Below, piece after piece: positions 1-11,464 of a DNA stretch of 64,000 nt. The stretch is from Pipra filicauda (taxonomy: Eukaryota; Chordata; Aves; Passeriformes; Pipridae): the NCBI RefSeq assembly GCF_003945595.2, contig NW_024104151.1:1570501-1634500 (forward strand), in the 5' to 3' direction. Both the position numbers and the translations under genes were made by a program. Every line of letters begins with the position of its first letter. Within the stretch, counting starts at the first letter, position 1. The notes under the pieces are model-generated. The model made no database searches and was not told where the DNA came from. It saw nothing but the letters and a program-made list of their open reading frames with translations.

Positions 1-140
1 AGACTAGGTTTCTCCAAGCCCTGTCCAACCTGGCCTTGGACACTTCCAGGGATGGGGCAGCCACAGCTTCTCTGGGCATCCTTTGCCAGGGCCTCACCAC
101 CCTCACAGGGAAGAATTCCTTCCCAATATCCCATCTAAAC
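1..140 (-). mobile_element. CR1 fragment, type A (cut by the window edge)
   Basis: Starts inside the element at the window edge with ccaagccctgtccaacctgg and runs to the 'cccaatatcccatctaa' segment. Its 3' tail, if present, lies before base 1. Confidence 0.85.
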
Positions 141-147
141 CAGCACA

Positions 148-240
148 TAAAATCCCAAAATGGTTTGGTTGGAAGCGACCTTAAAGCCCATCTTGTTTCA
201 CCCCCCTCCACAGGCAAGGACACCTTCCACTAGATTGAGA
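148..240 (-). mobile_element. CR1 3' end, type A
   Basis: Begins with the 3' end (cccaaaatggtttggttgga) and stops at ccttccactagattgag. It sits a few bases from the previous copy in the same orientation, so two insertions are side by side. Confidence 0.8.
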
Positions 241-245
241 CACCT

Positions 246-2637
246 TTCAGTTCTGATTAAGAAAGGAGAAGCAGGAGATTCCAGAATGTGATTCAGCAGC
301 AGGAAGAGAGCAGTCCTTGTTTTTATTTATCGCAGAAGGGAATGTTTTATGTGAGGGTTTTATCAGCCAGAATTGGCTGACTACAGTAATTCGTACAGGA
401 ATAAATATGCATATATCCATCTCGATGAGATATGTGGCCATGTGCAGAGATTTACAATGTATATAGAACTGGGTATCTGTAACTTCAGGGAGGGTCCCAA
501 CTCTTAGTGGAATATAAAAGAGCCTCTAGCTACAGCTGGCTGGGAAGGAGCTGACAAACTTGGGTTGTTGAGGGAGGGAAGGCTTGGGGGATTAGGGGGC
601 TTGTCAGAAAAAGCCTATTTGAAATCTCCCTGAATATGTCAGTTTTAAAGAAATTCAAATAAAGGCCTGTTGAGTTTTGAGTGGAAAAAAAAAATTGGCT
701 TCTTTCCAAGCTACCCATCTCATTGCAAGCAACACTTCTGCTTTTTTTGTCTTTTCCCTGTCTGAATTTCGCACCACATGGAAATCTCCATTCCATGCCA
801 GCTGCATTTAGAGTATCTATGCAACATGGACAATTTGATGCAGTTGCCAACAATATTTCCATCCAGGGATGAAAAACAACATCCTGAGATGATCCAGAAT
901 CCATTTCCTTGCTCTGAACCTTTAAATCTGTATCACTCCATCTTTACACTCTTCTTATTGCAAACCAGTTGCAAGACTCAGTCTACCAAACTGGCTTTTA
1001 AGCTGGTTTTGGCCCTTCTTTGAACTTTTCAGATGAGCTCTCAGGCAACCCAAGAAACATTGTAGACGTGGGGTTTTTCCAATAATCTCTTCTAGGTTAA
1101 AGAAAACAGCACCAAAATTTGTAAGTAAAAACATGATGGTTGAGCCAAGCCCATGTCCTTCCAAGTGTGTAGGAATAACAAGTTTGAACAGCAGCTCTAA
1201 ACAGTTAAGCAAATATTTCTTTATCATGAGTTGTCAGCAATCCCAGGAGTGGTGCTGTCTTGGTTTTACCTGCCTTTGTTTGAGTCTACAGTTATTAGAG
1301 ACAGACCTTCCTCAGAATAGGAACTGCTTGTGAAGGCACAAATACTCTGGTGAGGGCAGTGCAGAAGTCCCTGAACATCCAACAGGGCTCAAACGGACTT
1401 GGACTATGAGCAGGCTGAGGTTGTTTGCTGGTGGAGCTGAGAGTGCTGAGTAAAACAGAGAAAGTTTGCAGAGAGCTGGACCAGAGCTCAAGTCTAGGCC
1501 ATGTACTTTGTGTTATAGGCTCGAGCCTACCTTGTGTTATACACTTGCACATTGTCCTGCTACACCATCACCTTTGCTTTCCTCCAGGCCCAGCTGCTGA
1601 TGAGGATTTATGACCTGAATACCAAAATTCAAAACTAAACAAGGATGCAGGTGATCCTCAAAGTGGGCGTGGCAGGCCCAGAGGTTTGTACCTCTGAGCA
1701 GCAGATGTTCATAGGAATCTCACACCCACCCAGGTGGAAGGAAACATTTTGAGAACTCAGGCTCAGTTTAGTGTGTGTTGCTTCATCAATGTAAGGTTGA
1801 CAAGGAAAATTCACTTTATAGTTGTTCCTGTACTTTGGCACCTGTTCCTGTACATGATTTTCATTAAGTCCACAGTTTAACTGAGCCTCTGAATCCACAA
1901 AACACTGTGGAGCCATCTGGTTAAAATTTTAAAGGCTGTTTTCATCAAGATGGAAGTTTTGCAAAATATGTGACCATTTTCAGCTGCTTAGTCAGACATT
2001 TCTGTAAGAAAAAGATGTTGGCATCAGGGAGAGGAAGTTTAACTCAATGGATGAGTGGCAGCCTGTCCTCTCCTACCCGCCCACCTCCGTATAGCACCAC
2101 GTTGGGTGATGTTGGATGACTCTGGGACATTCAGTGATGATGAAATGATTGACCTTGACATCTTTTGTACATCCTTCTCATTGTTGAGGTACACAACTCA
2201 GCTTCGCATTTCTCCCTCGATTATCTTCCACAATGGCAGGGCTGCATCTCCATGAGAAAAAGAATTGATAGAACTTACCCTCCTTAATACCCCTGATTGC
2301 AGCCGAATGATTGCCGACCATTCAGCTCCTCGTTCAACAACATGGTGTACAAAACCACTCTGAATAAGTTTGCTGCCAAAGTGAGGCAATTCAGGAAACA
2401 AATAGGTCTTGAAAGCTCAAGAGCATGTTCACTTGAACAAACAGGGTATGGATCTTGTAATGGGAAAACAGGGAGTCGTTTGAATAATCTGCAGTAAATT
2501 GTCAAAGCAAAGTACTCTGATTGTAGAGATGTGTCAGGAGTAAGCAATGTCTGCGTTGCTGTTTGTAACGGTTCCAAACCCGAGCATACTATGTCTTACC
2601 CTCCCACATTGCACAGTCACATTTAGTGTTCAATTCT
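246..2637. other. Intronic DNA without recognised features
   Basis: Non-repetitive, moderately AT-rich, with an A-run at 684-693. No exon-like frame with splice sites and no known repeat seen. Confidence 0.6.
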
Positions 2638-2692
2638 CATATGGAATATCCTGAGTTGGAAAGGACCCACAAGGATCATCAAGTCCAACTCA
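2638..2692 (-). mobile_element. CR1 3' end, type C (very short)
   Basis: About 55 bases: atcctgagttggaaagga through aagtccaactc. Severely 5'-truncated copy. Confidence 0.75.
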
Positions 2693-3438
2693 TAAATGAA
2701 GAAGGAGCTGTGTTTTACAAAGAGGTGGAAATCCCACCTGTTAAATGCAGATGATGACTATCCAAGTCCAAATCAGTCATTCAAAAAGTTCCTTTCATAG
2801 AAACTTGAAGGCTTTTAGTACTTAAGGGTTATACATGGTACAAACTAGGAAAAAAGTTAATTGTTTTTGAGGCAAAATGTGTCTTTCTCTGCTGTGTCCC
2901 CAAGACTATCAGAGTTGGTTTGAAGGCATCCAAAAGTCCATCTCTGTCTTCCCAAAAGCACTTTAGGCAGGTGTGGCCTGGGATACACACACAAAAGAAA
3001 GCTCCCTTAATTCCCAGAGAGGATAGAAAAAAGGAAAGGTGAAAGGCTTTCAGCATCAACTGTGAGATTTGCCTACTTTATTATAGAATATATCTCATTT
3101 CCCCTTCTGTTCCTGTTTTTTTAAGAATATGCCATCCATAACTACTGTGAGAGCTGCTCACATTCCTGCCAAGCACCACGTGCTGTTTTCTGTGTTGTCT
3201 TTCTAAATCCTTGTTTTGAGCCAAAATCAATGGCAGAAAGAAATTGCCCATTGCCTGGCTGGGAAACCTTCCTGGGAGTCCATGTGTCCCTCCGGAGCAG
3301 AAGGACATGCACCATGTCAGGTTCATCTGATTGCACCTCAAGAAGAGCTGAGCCATGGATCACCTACAAGGTGATCACTGATAATACAAAAGAACCTTTT
3401 TTAGTGCTTTTTGTTTTCTGTTTCAAAGGACACTTTCA
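2693..3438. other. Intronic DNA without recognised features
   Basis: No repeat, exon or RNA gene recognised. AT-rich around 2860-3120. Confidence 0.55.
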
Positions 3439-3670
3439 TCAGGGGAGGGTTAGATTGGATGTTAGGAAAAAGTTCTTCATGGAAAGGGTTGTCAAGCCCT
3501 GGCACAGGCTGCCTAGAGCAGTGGTGGAGTCTCCATCCCTGGAAGTGTTCAAAAATATGTGGATCTGGCACATGGGGACATGGATTAGTGTTGAACATGG
3601 AGTTGGTGGTGGGTTGACTGTTGAACTTAAAGGTCTTTTCCAACTTTAACATTTCTGTGGTTCTGTGATT
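3439..3670 (+). mobile_element. CR1 3' end in sense orientation, type B-like
   Basis: Runs from aggggagggttagattgga through ccctggcacaggctgcc to the tail 'tttctgtggttctgtgatt'. It is one of only three CR1 pieces parallel to NEGR1 within the intron. Confidence 0.85.
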
Positions 3671-4210
3671 AATTAGGAAGAAGCCTCCCATAGAGGCACC
3701 AATGCTGGCTTTTGTACTTTTTTCTCTTTCCACTGAAATATTATACTAACTGATAGAGATTTTCAAAGCCATGACTCTTAACAGAATCTTCATGCCTAAA
3801 TCTCCCAATCAACTTTGAAAAATCTCAACTATTGGGGTTTTTTCCTCTCCTCTTTGTAATCACATATGCAAAGCTGAGCCATAATGTCTCCAAAATCCTC
3901 TGGATTAAGTTGAAAAGCAGGTGAGGAAAGGCTGGTACACAAAAGGCCTGCAATGCAAAATCCTCCAGCGGCAGTAAAAGCTGCAGAGGAGAAGCAGTAT
4001 CAGCCAGGAGGGGTGAGGGGCTCTGGAAAGGGACTCCCACAACACAGGGACTTCCAGCAGAAAGACAACCCAAAATGGCTCCAGATGTGAGGGATTTCAT
4101 CTGCCCTCTCACACACAGCTCCAAAAGTTCAGAGTCCTCCCAATGGCCATGTCAGCTCCTGCTGCAATCCCAAATCATTCATCAGAGGGAACAGTGAATA
4201 AGGATAAGTG
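3671..4210. other. Intronic DNA without recognised features
   Basis: Nothing recognised. Purine- and pyrimidine-rich patches, no exon. Confidence 0.55.
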
Positions 4211-4412
4211 GAATCATGGAATCACAGAATCACAGACTGGGTTGGCTTGGAAAGGACTTTAAAGTTTACCCAGTCCCACCCCCTGCCATGGGCAGGGACA
4301 CCTTCCCCTCGATCAGGTTGCTCCAAGCCCCATCCTACCTGTCCTTGGACACTTCCAGGGATGGGGCAGCCACAGCTTCTCTGGGCAACCTGTGCCAGGG
4401 CCTCACCACTCT
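4211..4412 (-). mobile_element. CR1 3' end, type A
   Basis: Clear tail repeats (gaatcatggaatcacagaat) at the left, then the typical A-type body to ccagggcctcaccact. Confidence 0.9.
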
Positions 4413-5250
4413 GACATGATACCCTTGGTTAAAGAATGGAAATCTGAAAGTGCTTTGGGAAAAAGAAAATCTGCACATTCATGCAAAGTACAAAATACTT
4501 GACTCCATTGTACACATTTTCTGTGTATTTTGTGGCTGGACTTTCCATGATGTTTTTTAATTTCCCTGAGCTCACAAATGGTGACCCCCACAATTGAAGC
4601 AACACCTTTAAATCAGCAGCTCATGTCCCTACACAACCAAGAGGCCCTTTGCCTCGAAGGATTAACCCTTGTTGCAGCCAGAGGAGGATGTCTATGAAAT
4701 CCATGTGCTCACCTCAGTGCTGTATAACATGCAGCTATTTAAATTCGTTGAAATGAGGACTCCAGAGCTGGCAGAGAGGAGGGAAAGAGCTACACAGTCA
4801 CAAAAAACAATTAAAAGCAGAGTCAGGCAACAGCTATATATGGTTTATAAGCTTCACTTTCTCTTGGAATCAACATCTTCCATATAAGGACAACTTTAGG
4901 CAGAGAAAGAGAACCTTGGACAGCACAAACTGTTAAGGAAATCATTATTCATTGTCTCTTCCAATCAGACAAAGAGTACATTAAATGAAACTAGCAAATG
5001 GCAGGTTGTTGTGGATTCCCAAAGCTAAATGAGTTCCAGAACTGACTAGGAAAAAAAAGAAAAAAAGGAATTCTGTGAGATACCACCTCTGGCTTAGCAG
5101 TTCCCAGAGCTACAACTATCTCAAGGCTGGCAGAAAAAAGACACTTGGGCAGCTACATGTGGGATTTGCACAGGAAAAAGGAGAAAGTAAGTTGTTGGAA
5201 GGGAAAACAGTGTTTTGCCAAGTGCTGCAGGGAAAAGGGGTTGGTGCACT
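4413..5250. other. Intronic DNA without recognised features
   Basis: No exon, RNA gene or transposon recognised. Short A-rich run at 5050-5067. Confidence 0.55.
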
Positions 5251-5920
5251 CAGAATCACAAAATCACAGAATATGTGAGTTGGAAGGGACCCACAAGGAT
5301 CATTGTGTCTAACTCCTGGCCCTGCACAGGATCATCCCCATGAGCCTAAGAGGATCACCAAAACACTCCTGGAGCTCTGGCAGCCTTGGTGCTGTGACCA
5401 CTGCCCTGGGGAGCCTGTTCGGTGCCCAACCACCCTCTGGGGGAAGAACCGTTTCCTAATACCCAACCTAAACCTGCCCTGACACAACTTCAGGACATTC
5501 CCTCATGTCTTGTCCCTGGTCCCCACAGTGCCTGCTCCTCCTCTTCCCCTCCCAAGGAAGTTGTAACTGCAATGGGGTCTCCCCTCAGTCTCTTCCAGCT
5601 GAACAGACCAAGTGCCCTCGGCTGCTCCTCACACGGCTTCCTCTCAGAGCCTTCCCCATCTTCATGTCCCTCCTTTGGACACTTTATAATGGCTTCATAT
5701 CTTCCCTATATTGCAGTGCCCCAAACTGCCCCAATATTCCAGGTGAGGCTCCTCAGTGCAGAGCAGAGCAGGACAATCCCCTCCCTGGCCCAGCCGGCGA
5801 TGCTGGGCCTGATGCCCCCCGGACACAGTTGGCCCTCCTGGCTGCCAGGGCACTGCTGACTCATGGCCAACTGGCCACCGACAGGACCTCCAGGGACCTT
5901 TCCTGGCACTGCTTTCCAGC
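5251..5920 (-). mobile_element. CR1 3' end, type C, longest copy in the window
   Basis: About 670 bases, from the tail (cagaatcacaaaatcacaga) through cctgcacaggatcatcccc, ccaaccaccctctgggggaa and ggcgatgctgggcctgatgc to ctgctttccagcagaaa. The open frames of 145 and 141 codons inside it are incidental, because this is the untranslated or far 3' part of CR1 read backwards. Confidence 0.92.
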
Positions 5921-6850
5921 AGAAAGTTAAATGCATGTTGATGAAAAAAGAGGAAATTGTGTTTTTATGATTGGTGGGCTGGACTCGCTCATGGAAGTGG
6001 TTCATGTCACACGGACCCTCCTGCTGTGCCATGGCTACATCCCCCTAATGGAAGGCAGGTGACAGGAGAGATGGATGCCCTCCCTTGAGTCAGTCCCCGA
6101 GAGAGGCACATCACTCAGCTGCAGGATGACAAACTATATGCTCAAAGTGACAAATCATTTAATTAAAATTTACAAGTGGTTAAATACTGTGTGACCCAAA
6201 TGGAGGCCGTGATCATGAATCAGTGTGGGAGGAGGAACTCAACTCTCAGTGAATCGACAGTTCACAGCTGCAGTACCTGCACACTCTCTGCATTCCTCAT
6301 GTGTGGGGAGCCCATTGCTGGCTGCTGCAGAGGATAACTCAGAGAAGATCTCAATCAAGTTGAAAAGTAGTAACAATTTTACTTAGGCAGTGTTTGAACA
6401 CTCTTGAGTTTCATGAATAGTTAATGTCACGTCAAGTATTCAAGAAAAATGCTCTTGTATCTTAAGAGCAAATAGCTCAGCTTTTGATGAGTTATGTTTT
6501 TTCCTTGAGTACACAGCCCGGTGGAAATTGCAATCATCCTTCATGAAAAGGCTCAGCAGATTTTACTATAGGAGAGGAAGGGTGGCCACTGCATTTACTA
6601 ACTAATGTAGGAAATGTAAAACTGCCAGGTAACCCGCTCTTTTATTGATGCTGTTGAGCACATAATTTGCTGGTAGTTCTGTAAAAATGTGTGTTAAAGG
6701 GATTTCACGTGCCAGCGAGATGTGCATTGCTTTTACGTAGATGACTTACCCTGTGTCCTTCAGTGTAAGATGTACCCCATGAAAAAGGACAGGATTGAGC
6801 GTTATTGACAGACAAGACAGACCCAAGAGATAACACCAGCCTAGTCAGCC
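5921..6850. other. Intronic DNA without recognised features
   Basis: AT-rich, non-repetitive, no exon recognised. Confidence 0.55.
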
Positions 6851-7122
6851 CACAGGATCACAGAATCAATCACAAAATCACTGAATCACAGGGTCACTGA
6901 GGTTGAAAAAGCCCTCCAGGATCATTGAGTCCAACCTGTGTCCAATCTCCATCTTGTCACCAAGCCCAGAGCACTAAATGCCACATCCAGTCGTTCCTTG
7001 GACACCTCCAGGGATGGGGACTCCACCACCTCCCTGGGCAGCCCATTCCAATGCTTGACCACCCTTTCCAGGAAGAAATTCTTCCTGCCATCCAACCTGA
7101 ACCTTCCCTGGCACAGCTTGAG
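6851..7122 (-). mobile_element. CR1 3' end, type D
   Basis: A long tail of imperfect octamer repeats (cacaggatcacagaatcaat and following) precedes the D-type body, which ends at cctggcacagcttgag. Confidence 0.9.
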
Positions 7123-8989
7123 AGGTGTTATGATTCAAGGTGCCACTAAACCTTCTGAAATCAGTAAACAGTTAGACTTTGTTATTTATTTCATCCATCA
7201 CCTTATTGTAATCAAACCACTATTGATGATTAATTCCTTGGCTCTTAACAAGGTTCAGCAGTGAACTTAGATGGATTATGGGGTTTTTAATATATCTATA
7301 AAACAAGAACAATATATACACTATGCAGAAATATGACCAAGAGAAACCTCTAAGAAATGCTTAAGAAAATCAACAGCAGAGCTGAATAAACCCCACATCT
7401 TAGAAATCATCTGACAACCAGTGGAAGATTTGTTTAAAGGTGTCAGCTCCTTCAGCAAAAAAGTTCTTTCCTCATACACAGTCACCAAAAACTGTGAGAA
7501 ATCATGCCCTAACTTGCTTAACTCAACATCCTTTGTCAAGAGCAGAAGAATGATGTTGAAACCATCCAGTAACTGGAAAGTTCAGTGTAAAAAATTATCA
7601 TTCACAATGCATATGACATTGCCTCAACGTAGCAGAACCAACAGAGTCCTTATGATATATGAGAACTATCAAAGGTTGCCACTGAACACAGAGATTTAAT
7701 GTGCTGCTTAATTCTAGAGCTTATTTACAATGTCACACGTCACTTGGAGAAAAATTGTTCTGACAACCAATCATTTAAAATATAGGAAGAATGTTTAACA
7801 AAAGGTCAGAAGTACAAATATTTTACATATTAACAACTAATAAATTCATTTCCTTTAAAAGTTAGAAGGATCAGCAAATGTCTTCAAAGCCATTTGCAAT
7901 ATTTGTGCATGAGACCCAACCTCTAATTACCAGTGGAAGTTGTAAATAATTGTCAACTATGCAGATGAGCCAAAAATTCTCTCAAATTAAAGTAATTAGC
8001 TCCCAAGTCAAATTTTTCTGTCGCATTAAAATGCTTTTCCTTTTCTCCAATGTGACACTTACAAATGAGGGCCACATTGTCAGGGAAGCAGTTATTGTAG
8101 GTTGCCAAAATTAGGTGCGTGAGGACCTGAAAACACTTCACTTTCAAAACAACCTGTGGTTCTCAGCAACAGACTTTGTCACTCCGTAGTTTTGCTGCAG
8201 CATCAAACTTCTGAAGTGGGGAAATTTATCCAGCTTGGACCTTCTCAGTTGACTCAGAAATTTCTGTACCCCTTGGTATGGGACTATCTCTCATGGAGAG
8301 CCTCAGTCCTTGGCTCTTCTTGGTTCTCCTTCACTGAAGAACTTTTTCAGCCTCCCTGGTCTGGGTTACAGATGAGAACTGGGCTACACACCACAGCTCA
8401 TGGATGGGGAATGGGAATAGGCAGCTCTTGCTTCTCCCAATGCTTTTTCTGGTACTTTTCTAGTCTTATTCTCAATGTCCTCTTAACCAAAGCTGTGTTT
8501 ACCATGTCCAGTGGAAGATCATGACCCTTTCTCCTGTTTAATTTTGGACTTCTATGCAGAACCAGCATCAGGCTTGTTTTCTATTTCAAACTAATCAAGG
8601 TTGGGTTTGCTGATTGCTGCAGGTGATCACAAAATCAGGGCCAGAGGAGTATCATAGATATGTGGGTAGGAAGTGGTCCCAACCTTGAACAAATCACATC
8701 CAAAACCAGTCATGTGATCAGAAAACTGCACAGTAGCATGAAATAATGCATTATTTATTTGTGCTGAGCTTACAAGTTTCCTTTCAAATGATCCCTTCTA
8801 ATTGTTATCCCCCTCTACCTCAACAGTTGTTGCTATTCCACATCTTCCAGACAAGACAAAAGGGTTTAGGCTCATAAACCAAAGCTGGATTTGTGGTTTC
8901 CTTTGCCCTGACTGTTCCAAAAGCAATGACTTGGAGGATTCTTACAGGGTGAGGGATTGGTTGAACCTTACTCTGGCATCTCATCCATT
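7123..8989. other. Intronic DNA without recognised features
   Basis: AT-rich, particularly 7230-7330 and 7720-8000. No exon or repeat recognised. Confidence 0.55.
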
Positions 8990-9208
8990 TAGGCTGGATA
9001 TCAGGAAAAGATTATTCCTGCAGAGGGTGGTTGGGCACTGAACAGGCTCCCCAAGGCAGTGGTCACAGCACCAAGGCTGCCAGAGCTCAAGGAGCATTTG
9101 GACAATGCTCTCAGGGACAGGGTGGGATTGTTGGGGTGTCTGTGCAGCGCCAGGAGTTGGACTGGGTATTCTCTGTGGGCTCCTCCAACTCAGGATATTC
9201 TGTGGATC
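8990..9208 (+). mobile_element. CR1 3' end in sense orientation, type C
   Basis: taggctggatatcaggaaaa through gttgggcactgaacaggctc to cctccaactcaggatattc. It is the same family as 5251-5920, read in the other direction. Confidence 0.85.
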
Positions 9209-9989
9209 TCTGATATGCTGGTAAGACCTGTTGTAGGAAGCTCTGGTGTGTCTCTTAGGACATGGGAATGTGGTACTCATCACATTAACAAGCATATCTG
9301 CCTGCCAAGAACTTCTGCAAAATAAGCAAGAATCTTTTTACCTTTGACTAATGAAAACTGTATATTTACAACAAATTTAACACAGGTTTTCAAATCTAAA
9401 TTAGTTTAAAGAAATTGAAAGCTTAAAACAGAAAACCTGTAAGCCACATCAACAAAAGAGTCCATATATGTGCTCCAGAACCAGTGTGTTCATCACTCTG
9501 CAGACACTCCAGAAGTCACCTTTCTGAAGCAAAGCTTTGGAAGATGATTGTGATGCTCATATTTAGTCACCATAGTGCAGCCCCAGGGTGAGGCAGCCTA
9601 ACTGCCTGCTAGGCTGAGATTTCCCATGAATAATAGCAATTAGGTTTGATATCAGTTATAAAGCATCATTTTAAAGAAATGGAGGTTTCAGTTGCTACAT
9701 CATTTAGAAAAGTCTCTAAAATTGATTTCAGGGTTCATTCTAAAGAAAGAGTTTCTTTCCTCCTCCTGACAAATTTTTAGTTTTTCCAGACATAAACTCA
9801 GAAAAAAAGTGGGTTTCTCACCAAATCTGGGGCAAGAAAAACAGTTTGAGAGTTGTACATTTCTCTTGTGGATTACAGCTTAAAATATCTGAAAATTAAT
9901 AGTTCAAATTCTGTATCTATTCAGAACTTGTCTCTGAGTCCGTATTTCTCAGAACTAGGACACCTTTATACTGACATCTTGGGAAATAT
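9209..9989. other. Intronic DNA without recognised features
   Basis: AT-rich, no repeat or exon recognised. Confidence 0.55.
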
Positions 9990-10162
9990 CACAGAATCCC
10001 AGACTGGCTTTGGTTGGGAAGGACCTTAAAGCCCATCCAGTTCTACCCCTGCCATGGGAAGGGACACCTTCCACTATCCTAAGTTGCTCCAAGCCCCATC
10101 CAACCTGGCCTTGGACACTTCCAGGGATGGGGCAGCCAGAGCTTCTCTGGGCAACCTGTGCC
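9990..10162 (-). mobile_element. CR1 3' end, type A
   Basis: cacagaatcccagactggct through ccatgggaagggacacctt to gggcaacctgtgcc. Confidence 0.9.
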
Positions 10163-11104
10163 TTATTGAAGTGAATTATTTCTTTTCTGGCCAAAACATT
10201 TCCCTTAGCCACTAAGTTCAGTTTGAATTTTCCTCTGTCCCCTGGAATTCATGCAGCTCCTTCCCACTGTGGCACATCCAGCTTTGAGGTTCTTCATTAA
10301 ATCCCAGCTCAGGGACAGTCCTTGTGTTGTTGGTCGGTGGCAGAGGACTTGGGGAGATGACGTGGGGCTGTGGGTGACCAGGTGCAGGCTGTGTCTGCTC
10401 TGGAGAACTGTGTTCAGGCTGCTCAGAGCCAGGGATTCCAGGCCCCGCTTGGCTGATTTCTCCTGTCTCCTTTGGTTAAACTGGATCAGGTGGTGATCCA
10501 GTTAAACACAGGTTCATCCCAGGACTGAGACTGGTATCTTCTCTGTCTGTTAAAAGTCATCCCATTCCTCCAAAGCTGGTTCACATCCATCACTCTGAAG
10601 TTCCTAAAAGATGTTTCGTTTTCCCAACATAACTGAGCATCTCAACCACACAAAGAAATGGAACATGACTTGAGTAAAAAGGATGATATGTAAAGCCAGA
10701 TTTTATTCTGTTCCCTCACAGTACTTTTCCTCATAAATACTTCTCTGGATTATGAAATATTCCTTGCAGCAGGAACCAAGTCCATCAAGGCTGTACTATT
10801 TCATCCTGTTAAACATCGAGACACCTCATGTTCAGTACCTGCTTCATTTATCCCATCAGTGCATTAGAAGGATTCTTTTTCTTTGCAGTATTTCATGGAA
10901 GGGGTTTTTATTTTATATGATCAAGTTTATCTCTGTCTAAATGAAATTCTATTAAAGATACACCATAGAGTAGTGTGTAAGGGTTTAAAATTGGGTTTGT
11001 TTTGGGGCTGTGACTAATGTCCTACAGTGTGGGAATGATTGGAGTGAGGCGACTCTTTCTGAGCAACCCGAGAGCTCTGAGTCTGTGGTACTCAGAGACA
11101 TTTC
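10163..11104. other. Intronic DNA with a short perfect hairpin
   Basis: A 10-base inverted repeat (aactggatca / tgatccagtt, 5-base loop) lies at 10479-10503. No exon or transposon recognised. Confidence 0.55.
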
Positions 11105-11464
11105 ATAGAATCCCAGACTGGGTTGGGTTGGAATGAGCCTTAAAGTCCATCCCATCCCACCCCCTGCCATGGGCAGGGACACCTTCCACTATCCCAGGTT
11201 GCTCCAAGCCCCCTCCAACCTGTCCTTGGACACTTCCAGGGATGGGGCAGCCACAGCTTCTCTTGGCAACCTGTGAGGGCCTCCCCACCCTCACAGCCAA
11301 CAATTCTTTCCCAATATTCCGTCTATCCCTGCCCTCTGCAATAGGAAGTCATTCCTCCTTGTCGTGTCACTCCATCCCTTGTCCCACGTCCCTCTCCAGC
11401 TCTTTTGGAGCCCATTAGGCACTGGAAGGGGCTCTGAGGTCTCCCCAGATGCTTCTCTTCTCCA
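11105..11464 (-). mobile_element. CR1 3' end, type A, about 360 bases
   Basis: From the tail (atagaatcccagactgggtt) through the A body and on into the interior segment with ggcactggaaggggctctga. The same interior is seen reversed in the copy at 42356-42793. Confidence 0.9.

Noticed and set aside
5422..5930. Overlapping 145- and 141-codon frames
   Set aside because: Within the type C CR1 on the opposite strand.
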